Positions 1-8,730 of a DNA stretch of 64,000 nucleotides are shown piece after piece. The stretch covers positions 4,588,001 through 4,652,000 of the forward strand of contig JAIQDT010000061.1 of NCBI GenBank assembly GCA_021521415.1, in the 5' to 3' direction. How positions within the stretch are numbered: the first letter of the stretch is position 1; each line of letters opens with the position of its first letter. This DNA is from Bidens hawaiensis (Eukaryota; Streptophyta; Magnoliopsida; Asterales; Asteraceae). The translations under genes were made by a program, and so were the position numbers. The notes beneath the pieces were generated by a model. The model was not told the origin of the DNA. It searched no databases and worked only from the letters and a program-made list of their open reading frames with translations.

Positions 1-557
1 AACGGAAGAATAAAGGCGATAAAACCCGGAGTCTTCGTCCTTGAATATTAAGCACTTCGCCTGTTGATTCCTCGACTCCAAAGCTGTCAGAAACTCGCCT
101 CGGACGCCTCGGAACTTCCCAAATTCGTCTGGTCTTCAAGGTATGATTAATGGTTAGTTTAGGGGTCTTTATATAGGCAAAAGGGGGTCCAAAAATAGGT
201 TAAGACTGTTAAACCGGAAGATTCTGGAAGCATGCACCGCCACCACACCCGCCGCGCTGCGCGTCGGGTTCCTCCTCCCCCGTCGCGCGGCGGACCGGCC
301 AAAAGGGGGGGGGGGGCTGGTCCACTTTGCTGGTCCGGTTCATTCCTGGTTCGGTACGGTTCATTTCCTGACACGTCGGTTCTCCGGTTCGGCTTGTTTT
401 TGCTCCTTTTTCGCCCTCTTTTCACCGAAATTAAATCCCGAAACCTAGGACATAACAATATGTTAGTAGTATACAAATCTTACGAGAAACCGACCAAAAC
501 TAATAAAATAATAGATAAAATATACACGGGATTTAATGAATAATAAACGTTATATCA
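1..557 (-). repeat. Element B 3' LTR (partial)
   Basis: This segment repeats 18300-18835 with scattered substitutions and small indels, including a run of about ten G at 305-316. Both copies end at the same ttatatca, after which the flanks diverge. The full LTR is about 1.6 kb, judged from the two parts of the other copy (446 + 1177 bp), so roughly 1.1 kb is missing off the window. Confidence 0.88.
167..176 (-). promoter_or_regulatory. TATA box of element B 3' LTR
   Basis: The minus strand reads CTATATAAAG, a canonical plant TATA box in the orientation of the gag gene. It is conserved at 18457-18466 in the 5' LTR. No experimental start site is known here. Confidence 0.55.
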
Positions 558-2265
558 AATATCCCAACATTAACCTTTTTTCGTCCCTGAAAAGTCTCAT
601 TGCAATGGGATCATAATCGGATAAATACGGTTTTAAAAACATATAAGGTTATCTTAAAGCTCAGATAAATGTAAAAACCGCGATTGCCGATATTGTTGTC
701 CACTTAAACCCAGCCACCAGCCTATCAAGCCCCCACGCACATTAAGCATTTAAGTTTATGTGAAATTAAAAACCTATGGGTCTCACACCTTTGGAGTTAA
801 GATCCACCTACCCCATCTCAAGCATAGTAAAAACAATTAAAAATAATCGAGTTGAAGCAAACTGGTTCAACATATCACCATAAGATAACAAGTGAGGTCG
901 TAGGAGCATGCCCTAAATATTGTTGGACTTGTACTATATATGCCCTAAGAAAATATTTATTGACTAGAAACTTTCAAGCCCCAATAGTGTATCCTCAGAG
1001 TCGCCATCCCTTTGGTAACACGTAAACTCTTAGTCTTGTCTAGTATGTGCACTTTGGCCTCTTTTTCTATTTTTGAGAATGCTTCTTTGGCATTTTTCGT
1101 TACATAACTTTTCTCACTTTTTCTTTTATTTATTTATTTATTATTATTATTTTTTTTATATTGTGCACTTAGGCATCTTTTGCCTAAAAATATATAACTA
1201 AAGACTAAAGCTCGTATAAAATTGGACATTTGCGAGGCGCCACCACTCTTTATTTATTTTCATAAAACGGAGTGGCATGCTAATTTTAAAGTGCATTCAA
1301 TTCTCACCACCTTAGGGTAATCAGCTTATGGTAATACTCCCTATACCTAATCGAATTTCAGCTTCACTGTCCCCCTTAGGATGAGAACCCACAAAATCTA
1401 AGATTTAATTAGGTTTATTAAGAATATGCAATGGAAAACCTTTCAATACTAGTTGGGCCTAACGACACATCCCAAGTTAAGTACGCATTTTCTTAATATT
1501 ATCTCATATTTTATTAGTAGTTTGAAAAACCAATTCCCAATAAGTATACTCATCTCCATTAAAGTGCAAAAAGAAACAAAATCAAGGGACATTTTTCAAA
1601 ACTTGTTCTAATTATTTTTTTATATATAAAATTTAACTACGACTCAAGTGTCCTATCCCCACACTTAAATTTAGAATTGTCCTCAATGCAAGGATAAAGA
1701 CGAAAAATAAAAATAAAATCGAAATACAAAAAACCTAAAAACCTAGAATAAACAAAAATTAAAATTAAAATAAAAATAAGCAAGATATATAATGAAAAAG
1801 ACTTAGCTGGTAATATGCAAATGACGATATGATGCCAAAGTCTTCATACATAAATGTCCTCCATCTCCGAACGTGCTCCATAACCAGTATCAACGTTTTC
1901 TCTTGTACACGAGCAGAAGCGGCAACAACACAAACAATATCTAAAACTCATATTATCAACCTCGATAGATATTAAGCATTCAAAGTATGCAACCGGACCA
2001 ACCCACCAAAAACAACATATAACATAAATAATAGCAGCAAATAGATAAATAAAAGTATACGGCTCCTGCTGCTCCATCCCCACACTTGAATTTTGCATTA
2101 AACTTCCATGAGGCTCAATTTTCTAGCTCAAAACCTACAAAATTTAAAAACAAAAACAAAGAAGAACTACAAAAATCTATGTTAGTGACGCAAAAAGACT
2201 CAAAAATGGAATAATTATACAAACTCTACACTTAAGTTTTCACTCAAGACACTCTCATGTGTGAT
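558..2265 (-). other. Element B 3' noncoding region, no pol
   Basis: This is where RT, RNase H and integrase would be expected downstream of protease, but no reading frame of any such domain survives. The stretch is AT-rich, with a TTTATTTATTTA low-complexity tract near 1115-1160. It has two cccacactt-type motifs (about 1658 and 2080) of the sort often seen in Athila-like internal noncoding DNA. A weak purine tract lies on the minus strand near 575-590, next to the LTR. I see no further gene. Confidence 0.6.
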
Positions 2266-3585
2266 CTAATAAGCTGCCCAAGTGGAGATTCCTCGACCAC
2301 GGTCAAACTCCATGGTTCTCCAAGAAACTGCATCATGATACGACAAGTCATCTTCAATCATATTCCTCTTGTCTCCAACTCCTCCAAACTCCACAAACTT
2401 CCACTTTCCACCGCCTTTCTCTCTATCAAACTCCTTCGCCTCTCGAGAACTCGTGACCTCTCTCTCCTCATCCAAACAAACTCTGACGGAACGGGGGTGC
2501 TCAGGACGTGGATTCATGCTCGGAATAAAAAACTCAATCGCATAAACGGGATGACATGGATCAATGAGACCGTCTTGACCACTCAGGTGTCTCATGGATT
2601 TAGCAACATAAGTGACACTATCATCACTGGCTCTAAGAGTGATCTTAACATCAAATACATCAACGAGTGCCCTAGCAGTACGCAAGAATGGACGTCCTAA
2701 AATAATAGGAACTCTCTCGTCGGCCTCCATATCTAAAACCACAAAATCTACGGGGAAAACCAAATTATTGACTTTCACAAGCAAGTTTTCTATGATTCCC
2801 CTAGGGTACTTCACCGAACGGTCAGCTAAAGACAAGGTCATGCGGGTATGTGTAAGTTCTCCTAGGCCTAGCTTCTCAAACAATGAATACGGCATTAAGT
2901 TTATGCTAGCTCCTAGGTCTGCTAAAGCTTGACATGAGGTATCCCTACCAAACAACCATGGAACAGTAAAAACACCGGGATCGGGTAACTTTTCAGGAAC
3001 CTTATTAAGAACAACTGCCGAACACTCTCCGTTTAGTGGAACTGTCGAAAGCTCCTCCAGACTTTCCTTTCTCTTAAGAATATCTTTCAAGAACTTAGCA
3101 TATTTCGGCATATGCTGTAGGACCTCGATAAATGAAAGATTAATCCTAAGCTGCCTAAACATATCTTGGAAGTTCCCGTACTCTCTACGAAATTTCTGAT
3201 TCTTAGCACGGGTTGGATACCGGATACGAGCATGATCTATAAGCGGTGAAGGCCTAACATCTCTCGGTTTCTTTTCCTCACTTCCTCTAGCTATGGGCTC
3301 ACTGGTAGGTGCAGTACTTGCTGGGTCTAACCTAGGTTGCACCCTCCCAGGAGTTTCCATCACTATCTCCTCATCCACTAACTTATCACTCTCCTCTACC
3401 TCAATCTCTCTTTCCGGACCCAAAACCCTACCACTACGAGTAGAAATGGCATTTAGTTGAGCGGCCGGATTCTGCTGAGTAGAACCTGAAAACTGACCTG
3501 GGGGTCTCTCATCTAAACGTCGGGCTATATCACCTATGGTTCTATGAAGATCTAAGAGTGCGGACTGGTGATTCCTTAAAAGCAA
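2266..3585 (-). CDS. Element B aspartic protease region (Athila type)
   Basis: This 439-residue frame is the protease part of a Ty3 gag-protease polyprotein, which would cleave the element's own polyprotein inside the virus-like particle. The active-site motif is D-L-G-A-S at residues 223-227, the leucine-containing variant typical of Athila, followed by NLMPYS. The flap-side and C-terminal part (VPIILGRPFL, about residues 292-301) is intact. Upstream is a basic, proline-rich linker. It is in the same frame as gag (3607-4524), separated by one TAG, so it may once have been continuous with gag. The first ATG used here is only a convention. It ends without reaching RT. Confidence 0.8.
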   Translation of the reverse strand: MLLRNHQSALLDLHRTIGDIARRLDERPPGQFSGSTQQNPAAQLNAISTRSGRVLGPEREIEVEESDKLVDEEIVMETPGRVQPRLDPASTAPTSEPIARGSEEKKPRDVRPSPLIDHARIRYPTRAKNQKFRREYGNFQDMFRQLRINLSFIEVLQHMPKYAKFLKDILKRKESLEELSTVPLNGECSAVVLNKVPEKLPDPGVFTVPWLFGRDTSCQALADLGASINLMPYSLFEKLGLGELTHTRMTLSLADRSVKYPRGIIENLLVKVNNLVFPVDFVVLDMEADERVPIILGRPFLRTARALVDVFDVKITLRASDDSVTYVAKSMRHLSGQDGLIDPCHPVYAIEFFIPSMNPRPEHPRSVRVCLDEEREVTSSREAKEFDREKGGGKWKFVEFGGVGDKRNMIEDDLSYHDAVSWRTMEFDRGRGISTWAAY

Positions 3586-3606
3586 ATCATGATCGGCAAT
3601 TTTTTT

Positions 3607-4524
3607 CTAAGTTTCCTGATCTCTAACTAGGATTAGCTTCATCATCTCCTCTAACCTACCAATACCACTACTCAAGTCCTGTCCATTACTCCCACCATGA
3701 CTACTTTGATCCCCACTAAACAACTGATCCTGCCCCTGATTAAGATTTGAATTTGATTGAAAATTAGGGGGTGTACCGGAAGAACGCCATTTAGAGTTAT
3801 AATTATTATTCTTATAGTTGTTCCAGTTTGAATTATTATTACCATTAAATGCATTAGGAACCCTATTCTGCCCTCCTTTGAACTCTACCTGCTCCTGACT
3901 CATCAATGGACAACCGGAAGTCCCAATCCCTCCTCTACACAACTCGCACTTATCTATCTTAGCCTTAAGGTTTTTAATCTCACTGGCTAGACTCTCTAAG
4001 GCAGCAGCCACACTAGTATCCAGATTAACCTGGTGCACACCTCGGACGGATGAGGGTGTACTAGTGACGGGATTTGAATTCCCGCTATGTGGCTTTTTAG
4101 CAAACTCGGACTGGGCAAAACTTTCAAACAACTCATTACACTCTACTACATTTTTCTTATCCATTAAGTCACCTCCAGCAGCAGTGTCGAAACAAGCTTG
4201 TGTCTCATATGTCAGCCCATTGTAAAACATCTCGACCAGGGCCCACGGAGTAAGATTATGCTGTGAACAACGAGCCAGTAAACCTTGAAAACGCTCCCAA
4301 GCTTGATAGTACGGCTCGTCCAGCTCCATATGGAAAGAATGAATCTGATCACGGAGACGAGATGCTTTGGCAGGCGGGAAATATTTCTTCAAGAAAGAGG
4401 TAAGCAACGCCTGCCATGTAGTGAATGCTCCAGCAGGTTGTGAATCGAGCCAAGTGGCGGCACAACCAGTAAGTGAAAACGGGAATAAATGGAGGAAAAT
4501 GGCATCTTCATTGGCACCTTGCAA
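3607..4524 (-). CDS. gag: Element B Gag, retrotransposon gag domain
   Basis: The 305-residue frame carries the plant retrotransposon Gag domain: LHLFPFSLTGCAATWL at the start, then the F-KKYFPPAK and R-QIHSF-ME-DEPYYQAWERF segments near residues 45-80. This is the capsid-forming part. Upstream sequence to about 4600 continues the same frame (PEPFPIFKWRTTEPFRTFNL) without a convincing start, and the usual longer Athila N-terminus is missing. The C-terminus is Asn-rich (about 225-260). The frame ends at TAG 3607-3609. The protease frame resumes eight codons later in the same phase. Either the stop is a lesion or the element relied on readthrough; a lesion is simpler. Confidence 0.75.
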   Translation of the reverse strand: MQGANEDAIFLHLFPFSLTGCAATWLDSQPAGAFTTWQALLTSFLKKYFPPAKASRLRDQIHSFHMELDEPYYQAWERFQGLLARCSQHNLTPWALVEMFYNGLTYETQACFDTAAGGDLMDKKNVVECNELFESFAQSEFAKKPHSGNSNPVTSTPSSVRGVHQVNLDTSVAAALESLASEIKNLKAKIDKCELCRGGIGTSGCPLMSQEQVEFKGGQNRVPNAFNGNNNSNWNNYKNNNYNSKWRSSGTPPNFQSNSNLNQGQDQLFSGDQSSHGGSNGQDLSSGIGRLEEMMKLILVRDQET

Positions 4525-4896
4525 ATTGAACGTCCTAAACGGTTCGGTTGTCCGCCATTTGAATATTGGGAATGGTTCTGGGGCTCGACTGCGGTGAACT
4601 GTGTGGTGATGACTTCGGTGGAGAATCTATGGTGGTTGGTGAACTAACTTCTGACTTTAACGGAAGTGGTCCTTAAGAACGAAGATGTGGCATAAACCTG
4701 CAAAGCACACCAGACCAACTGAGTAGACTCTATGTAAATACGAAAATAAAATTAGTAATAAATAAAATAAACTAGACTTAAAATTAAACTAAAATTAATT
4801 AGACTCCTACGACTCAAACAAAACGTAAACAGAACAAGGAGCACGTATGTAGCAGACAAATCTAATCAAAGCTAATAACGCAATCGCCAAGTGTCT
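4525..4896 (-). other. Element B leader between primer site and gag
   Basis: About 370 bp of mostly AT-rich DNA lie between the primer-binding site and the surviving gag. The gag-proximal 75 bp are translatable in the gag frame. I see no additional gene here. Confidence 0.6.
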
Positions 4897-4911
4897 CCGG
4901 CAACGGTGCCA
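4897..4911 (-). other. Element B primer-binding site (Athila type)
   Basis: The minus strand reads TGGCACCGTTGCCGG, close to the tRNA-Asp-complementary site used by Athila/Tat elements (one base differs from the common TGGCGCCGTTGCCGG). Six bases separate it from the LTR end at 4918, in the correct orientation for a minus-strand element. Confidence 0.85.
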
Positions 4912-5358
4912 AAAAATTGATGTGCTATAAGTAGTTATATAAAAACACACTAATCTAGACAGTAAGTAATATATTCTATACTCTTAAACTTAACTATACT
5001 ACTAACCGGCAAGTGAACCGGTCGACTCTAGTACAGCGAAGTAAGTCCGGATATCGAACCCACGAGTCTCTTTAAATTACGTTTACTAGCTTATTAGACT
5101 CGACCACAAAACATGACTTATTATTTATATTGGTTTAAGGGGGTTTTTATTTAAAATATTAAATTAATACTATAATTAAAACTAATTAAGAAAACAAGTA
5201 AATTAAAAGAAAACAAAGGTTGTTATGAAAATAAGATGATGATGAGAAAACTATCTAGGCTAGACTCCCCTAAATATCGGTAATGAATTGACTCGGGAAA
5301 ATATTTAGTTATGGACTGGGATCGTAAAATAGACACTTAAAAGAAAAAACCAAATAGG

Positions 5359-5363
5359 ACCCC
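5359..5363. repeat. Left target-site duplication of element A (acccc)
   Basis: The five bases acccc directly precede the LTR start at 5364 and recur at 17654-17658 directly after the other LTR. This fixes both ends of element A and shows that it inserted as one unit. Confidence 0.93.
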
Positions 5364-5603
5364 TGTAGGTTCCCTGGATGGATCGCACGAGATATCTCGA
5401 TCAACTCAGGTGCGGAATCCCTGCGTAGATCGTTACGAGTATAGAACACGAATCACACGAACACACGAAACGAACACACGTTATATAATAACTCAAACAC
5501 GTGATAAGATATCACTATTACAGACACACGTTACTGCCCTCGTTACAACTCGAACAAACTAACACAAACAACTAACTAGAACTTCACTAAGCCGTAAGCT
5601 AGG

Positions 5604-5613
5604 TATATAAATA
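5604..5613 (-). promoter_or_regulatory. TATA-like element in element A 3' LTR
   Basis: The plus strand reads tatataaata, so the sense strand reads TATTTATATA. It sits just downstream, in the sense direction, of the LTR hairpins. The same sequence is at 17468-17477 in the 5' LTR. Confidence 0.45.
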
Positions 5614-5616
5614 CAC

Positions 5617-5696
5617 GACAACTTCGCCTGGCATGTTCAGGCGAAGTTGTCCATAACTTCGCTTGACTAACAAGTTCGCCTGTTAAGCGAACTTGT
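5617..5696 (-). promoter_or_regulatory. Two tandem hairpins upstream of the TATA in element A 3' LTR
   Basis: The first inverted repeat has a 14-bp perfect stem (5617-5630 with 5638-5651) around a 7-base loop. The second has a 10-bp perfect stem (5670-5679 with 5687-5696), also with a 7-base loop. The arms carry the AACTTCGCC and AAGTTCGC motifs found elsewhere in the element. The first is fully conserved at 17481-17515. The position suggests a regulatory or RNA-structure role, but none is shown. Confidence 0.6.
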
Positions 5697-5789
5697 CAGT
5701 AACTTCGCTTAAACATACAAAACATAATTAAACATTACAGACTCGATTACAGACACTAGACTATGAACTACTGGCATTATACACCAACA

Positions 5790-5802
5790 GACTCCCCCTT
5801 GG
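5790..5802 (-). other. Element A polypurine tract
   Basis: The minus strand reads CCAAGGGGGAGTC directly before the 3' LTR. This is a typical Copia plus-strand priming site. Confidence 0.85.
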
Positions 5803-5860
5803 CAGTAGCTTCATATCTTGATCTTTAAGCACTTGTCTTGTAATCTTCAACCTTGTATCT

Positions 5861-6186
5861 TCACGCATGCACTCCTTCTCTAACACAAACTGACACAACT
5901 CTTTGATACTTCCTCGCTTCGTCCTTCCAAGCAGGAATATAAAAGATTTTCTTCTCATTTAGCACCTGCAGATCAGCTTGCGATAAGTTTACCAAATGCA
6001 TCGGATCGTAAACTCTTAGGAGCTCTTGTTCATCCTCGTCTTCCATCACTGCCTCTGCTGTCTCACAATCCACAAACCACTACTTTAGGTCTTTAAGCAC
6101 ATCCTTGGGCATAAGCTTTATCGGTACTTCTTTCAAACACCAGATCGGTTTATACTTCATGACCATCCAAGGTTTTCCATCAGCTC
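5861..6186 (-). pseudogene. Element A ORF3, C-terminal domain (frameshifted)
   Basis: This is the end of the third ORF in a different frame from 6187-8730. It includes a segment with KYKPIWCLKEVPIK, a TAG near 6080, then VYDPMHLVNLS and a final QRVV-VCVREG motif. Element C has the same domain at 35156-35626 (VFDSMWLVNLS ... QRVVRVCF), so it is an authentic conserved domain and not a chance frame. Two lesions break it here: a frameshift near 6195 and the TAG. The function is unknown. Confidence 0.65.
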
Positions 6187-6918
6187 TCAAACCTCTATCC
6201 TTGTCTTCAACAATCTAGCCATATTATCGTCACTCCGATTGATTAACCCCAATCTGGCTAAGTCTTTCACTTCACATTCCGGCAGTGTATTCAACGACCT
6301 TAACATTCTTTTAAAATACTGAACGCCGTAATACCGTTTAATCACAAAGAGCTTCAACTGCTCATCATAGATCCAGCAAATAATCCCTTTCTTCGCTTCA
6401 GCATAGCCTTTAATATTGTAACTCTTCTTAAACATTGTAGGGACCGCCGGTTTCTTCGTTTTGACGAACCACTGAGCATAGCCTTCCTTCCACCTAGGCT
6501 GCTCTTCCCATTCAGTCTCATCGATTACTGTCTCATTACCCATATCTGCTTTCTCCACACCTGGAATGTCATGTTCCACATTCTCTTCTTCTATTTCACC
6601 TTCTTCAACATCTTCTTCAATCACAATCTGAGCACCAATCTTTTCAATCTCTTCGACTGGCAATACATCATCATCAAACAACACATCATCACTAAACATA
6701 TCATCATCTAATTCATTCAAAGCATCAATCACATCATCTCCCATTTCTTCATCATCAACCATCACCACTTCATCACCACCAGAACTGCCAGCCGCACCTG
6801 CAGACTCCCCCTGAGCTGTGGAAGTCCCAAGAGCTTGAGTAGTTCTTGGCAACTCACCACCTGCACCTTTCGATGCATTGGGATCATCGTCTCTATCATT
6901 TCTCTTCTTTGTCCTTAA
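6187..6918 (-). pseudogene. Element A ORF3, middle acidic domain (after in-frame TAG)
   Basis: This continues the frame of 6919-8730 after a single TAG at 6919-6921. The translation is strongly acidic (runs of D and E between about 6570 and 6790). It is followed by a domain with YAQWFVKTKKPAV, ICWIYDEQLKLFVIKRYYGVQYF and LINRSDDNMARLL. Element C has the equivalent MVAWQYDSDLKVYIVKW-HGIYYF at about 34995-35070, so this is conserved coding sequence. A readable start at 6852 is only a TTG codon and is unlikely to be a real start. Confidence 0.65.
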
Positions 6919-8730
6919 CTAGTCGCCTTTACAGCCTGTCTCCCTCTGAGATGCCAAGAACTCCTTCATAGCATCTATAATTCTCCCATGTTCAACCAGG
7001 AGGGACGACTGTAGTTGATTTTCTGCTACTAGGCGTTGAATAGCCTGGGTCTGGACAAGATTCACCCTTGATTGTTCTGCCACGACCCGCTCAAGTGCAG
7101 CTATTCTCTCCGAGTCTGAGAGGGTTGCATCGAAATCAAACCTCATGTGAGATGTGTCTTGAGTATACTCAGCAGGGATTTCGAATGAAACCGGGACATC
7201 AGAAGCAGCTGTGGACGTAACCGCAGGTGGTATCGTGACCGACAACCCTGCAGTTGCAACGACTGTGGACTCTACAAATTGTGCAACCTCCTCCGAAGGA
7301 GTAAGCGTTGGAGGTGGTAAAGACACAATCTCCGGAGTCGTCCTCTGGAAAGTAGTAGATGGAATGCCGAAAGCTGATGATGTAGCCACCACGGGAACAT
7401 CCGCGGCGCTTAAACTTGTGACCTGTAGTGATGTAGGAACAATCGACATACCTGACAGTGCGGGCGGAGCGAAACGTACAACTCTTGAAGTCTCTCCAGC
7501 TCCCATACCTGCACCTGTCCTTTCCCGTCTTGAACGTCTAATCAACTTGTGAATATCCTCTTCTTCTTCTGACTCACTATCATCAGCTGTCCTCTTTCTC
7601 TTTCCAAACGTCCTCTCTTGAGTCACTAACATCCTTCTCGCCTCATCCATAACATCATCAAGATCTGAGTCAGCCACCGTCGTAGCTGCTCTAGTAACAC
7701 GCACAGTCGAGACACGGTCAACTGGGATCTGAACGTTCTCCTCTGGATCCACCCGATCCATATCGAAGAATCCTTGACCTCCGAATTCTGCATCAAGGTC
7801 CACTTCCTCCTCCAGTGACACAACAGGAGCAGCAGGTATAGCTTGAGATGCTCCTGCCTGTTGTGGTGCCGGGTCTCTGAACTCATCCCCACGAGCTGGC
7901 ACATACCCCGGGTTTATCAAGTACCCAAAGAGTGGAGTATGCCTTGGACGCAGTTCAGGCTTGCTCCTCGCACTGGATGTTCGGCATTGAGCGAAGATAC
8001 GTTTGCTCACACTCTCCACGTATCGTATTGGACGTCGTTGAGGCAACGTGGGAGCAACATGATTCAAGATCATCTGAATGAATCTTGGATACATGATGAA
8101 CCTCTCACGGGCCATCGCTCTTCTCTGTCTATCGATCTCGTAAAAGACCATCTGACTAAAGCTATAACGTTTGTTATAAGTCAGAGCAGTCATTGCTGAC
8201 TGCATGGTCGCACCCATACCATCAGTGCCCGCCTTCCTCCCAGACATGCAGACAATCATTACGTGCATGAGGAAGCGCCACTGATCAAGTAGGAAACCCT
8301 TCCTCCGTTGTGTATCGCCCAATGGACCAGAATAGCTCATTCTTAGAAATGCTCCATCGCGGAACGGAGCAACAAACTCTGTAGGGTCATCCCTAGTCTC
8401 CTCTCCAAAACGTAAAGTCACCCGTATTTGTTCAGAAGAGAACTGAACTTCTTGATTGTTGACGGTTGCTCGCATAACCGGGGGCTCAACGCGGCAATCG
8501 TATTCCACTGTCTGCCAAAAATCCTCAATATTGGGTAAGGAAATCGGCAGAGTCGTAGTGATTGCATGGAATATCCTCGAGCGAAGGAGGAAAGTGATTA
8601 TCTCGCGGTAATCTTCAACTCCGTTCGCTTCCGGGTCTAAGGTGATAAACATATTGTGACCCGGGAAGAATTGCCTCTGATTAACTCCGTCATCTCCTCC
8701 AGCACCTCCAGCACCTGCTACTGCAGCCAT
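6919..8730 (-). CDS. Element A ORF3, N-terminal part of a Sirevirus-like third protein
   Basis: The 603-codon frame starts at a real ATG two bases after a splice-acceptor-like CAG. Conserved core residues about 20-225 include HNMFITL, IEDFWQTVEY, WRFLMHVMIVCMSG and the FIMYPRFIQMIL block. This family is widely annotated as hypothetical protein in Asteraceae Copia elements; that is my recognition, not a search. A KRKR basic cluster (377-380) precedes an acidic stretch, and a probable coiled coil spans about 545-597. I see no signal peptide or membrane helix, which argues against a true envelope despite the env-like position after pol. It ends at TAG 6919-6921 with the frame open beyond. Confidence 0.75.
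   Translation of the reverse strand: MAAVAGAGGAGGDDGVNQRQFFPGHNMFITLDPEANGVEDYREIITFLLRSRIFHAITTTLPISLPNIEDFWQTVEYDCRVEPPVMRATVNNQEVQFSSEQIRVTLRFGEETRDDPTEFVAPFRDGAFLRMSYSGPLGDTQRRKGFLLDQWRFLMHVMIVCMSGRKAGTDGMGATMQSAMTALTYNKRYSFSQMVFYEIDRQRRAMARERFIMYPRFIQMILNHVAPTLPQRRPIRYVESVSKRIFAQCRTSSARSKPELRPRHTPLFGYLINPGYVPARGDEFRDPAPQQAGASQAIPAAPVVSLEEEVDLDAEFGGQGFFDMDRVDPEENVQIPVDRVSTVRVTRAATTVADSDLDDVMDEARRMLVTQERTFGKRKRTADDSESEEEEDIHKLIRRSRRERTGAGMGAGETSRVVRFAPPALSGMSIVPTSLQVTSLSAADVPVVATSSAFGIPSTTFQRTTPEIVSLPPPTLTPSEEVAQFVESTVVATAGLSVTIPPAVTSTAASDVPVSFEIPAEYTQDTSHMRFDFDATLSDSERIAALERVVAEQSRVNLVQTQAIQRLVAENQLQSSLLVEHGRIIDAMKEFLASQRETGCKGD

Larger units (their letters stand above)
5364..5789 (-). 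repeat. Element A 3' LTR
   Basis: It is 426 bp, the same length as the 5' LTR at 17228-17653, with TGT...ACA ends. It contains two tandem perfect hairpins (5617-5651 and 5670-5696) and a TATA-like sequence at 5604-5613. Confidence 0.93.

Noticed and set aside
232..543. Plus-strand frame of about 100 codons, with a sister at 18513-18821
   Set aside because: It lies wholly inside the B LTR, is Pro/Arg-rich from a GC-rich patch, and changes reading between the two LTR copies. No domain.
2257..2932. Plus-strand frames at 2257-2700 and 2612-2932
   Set aside because: They are antisense to the B protease frame, which has recognisable active-site and flap motifs.
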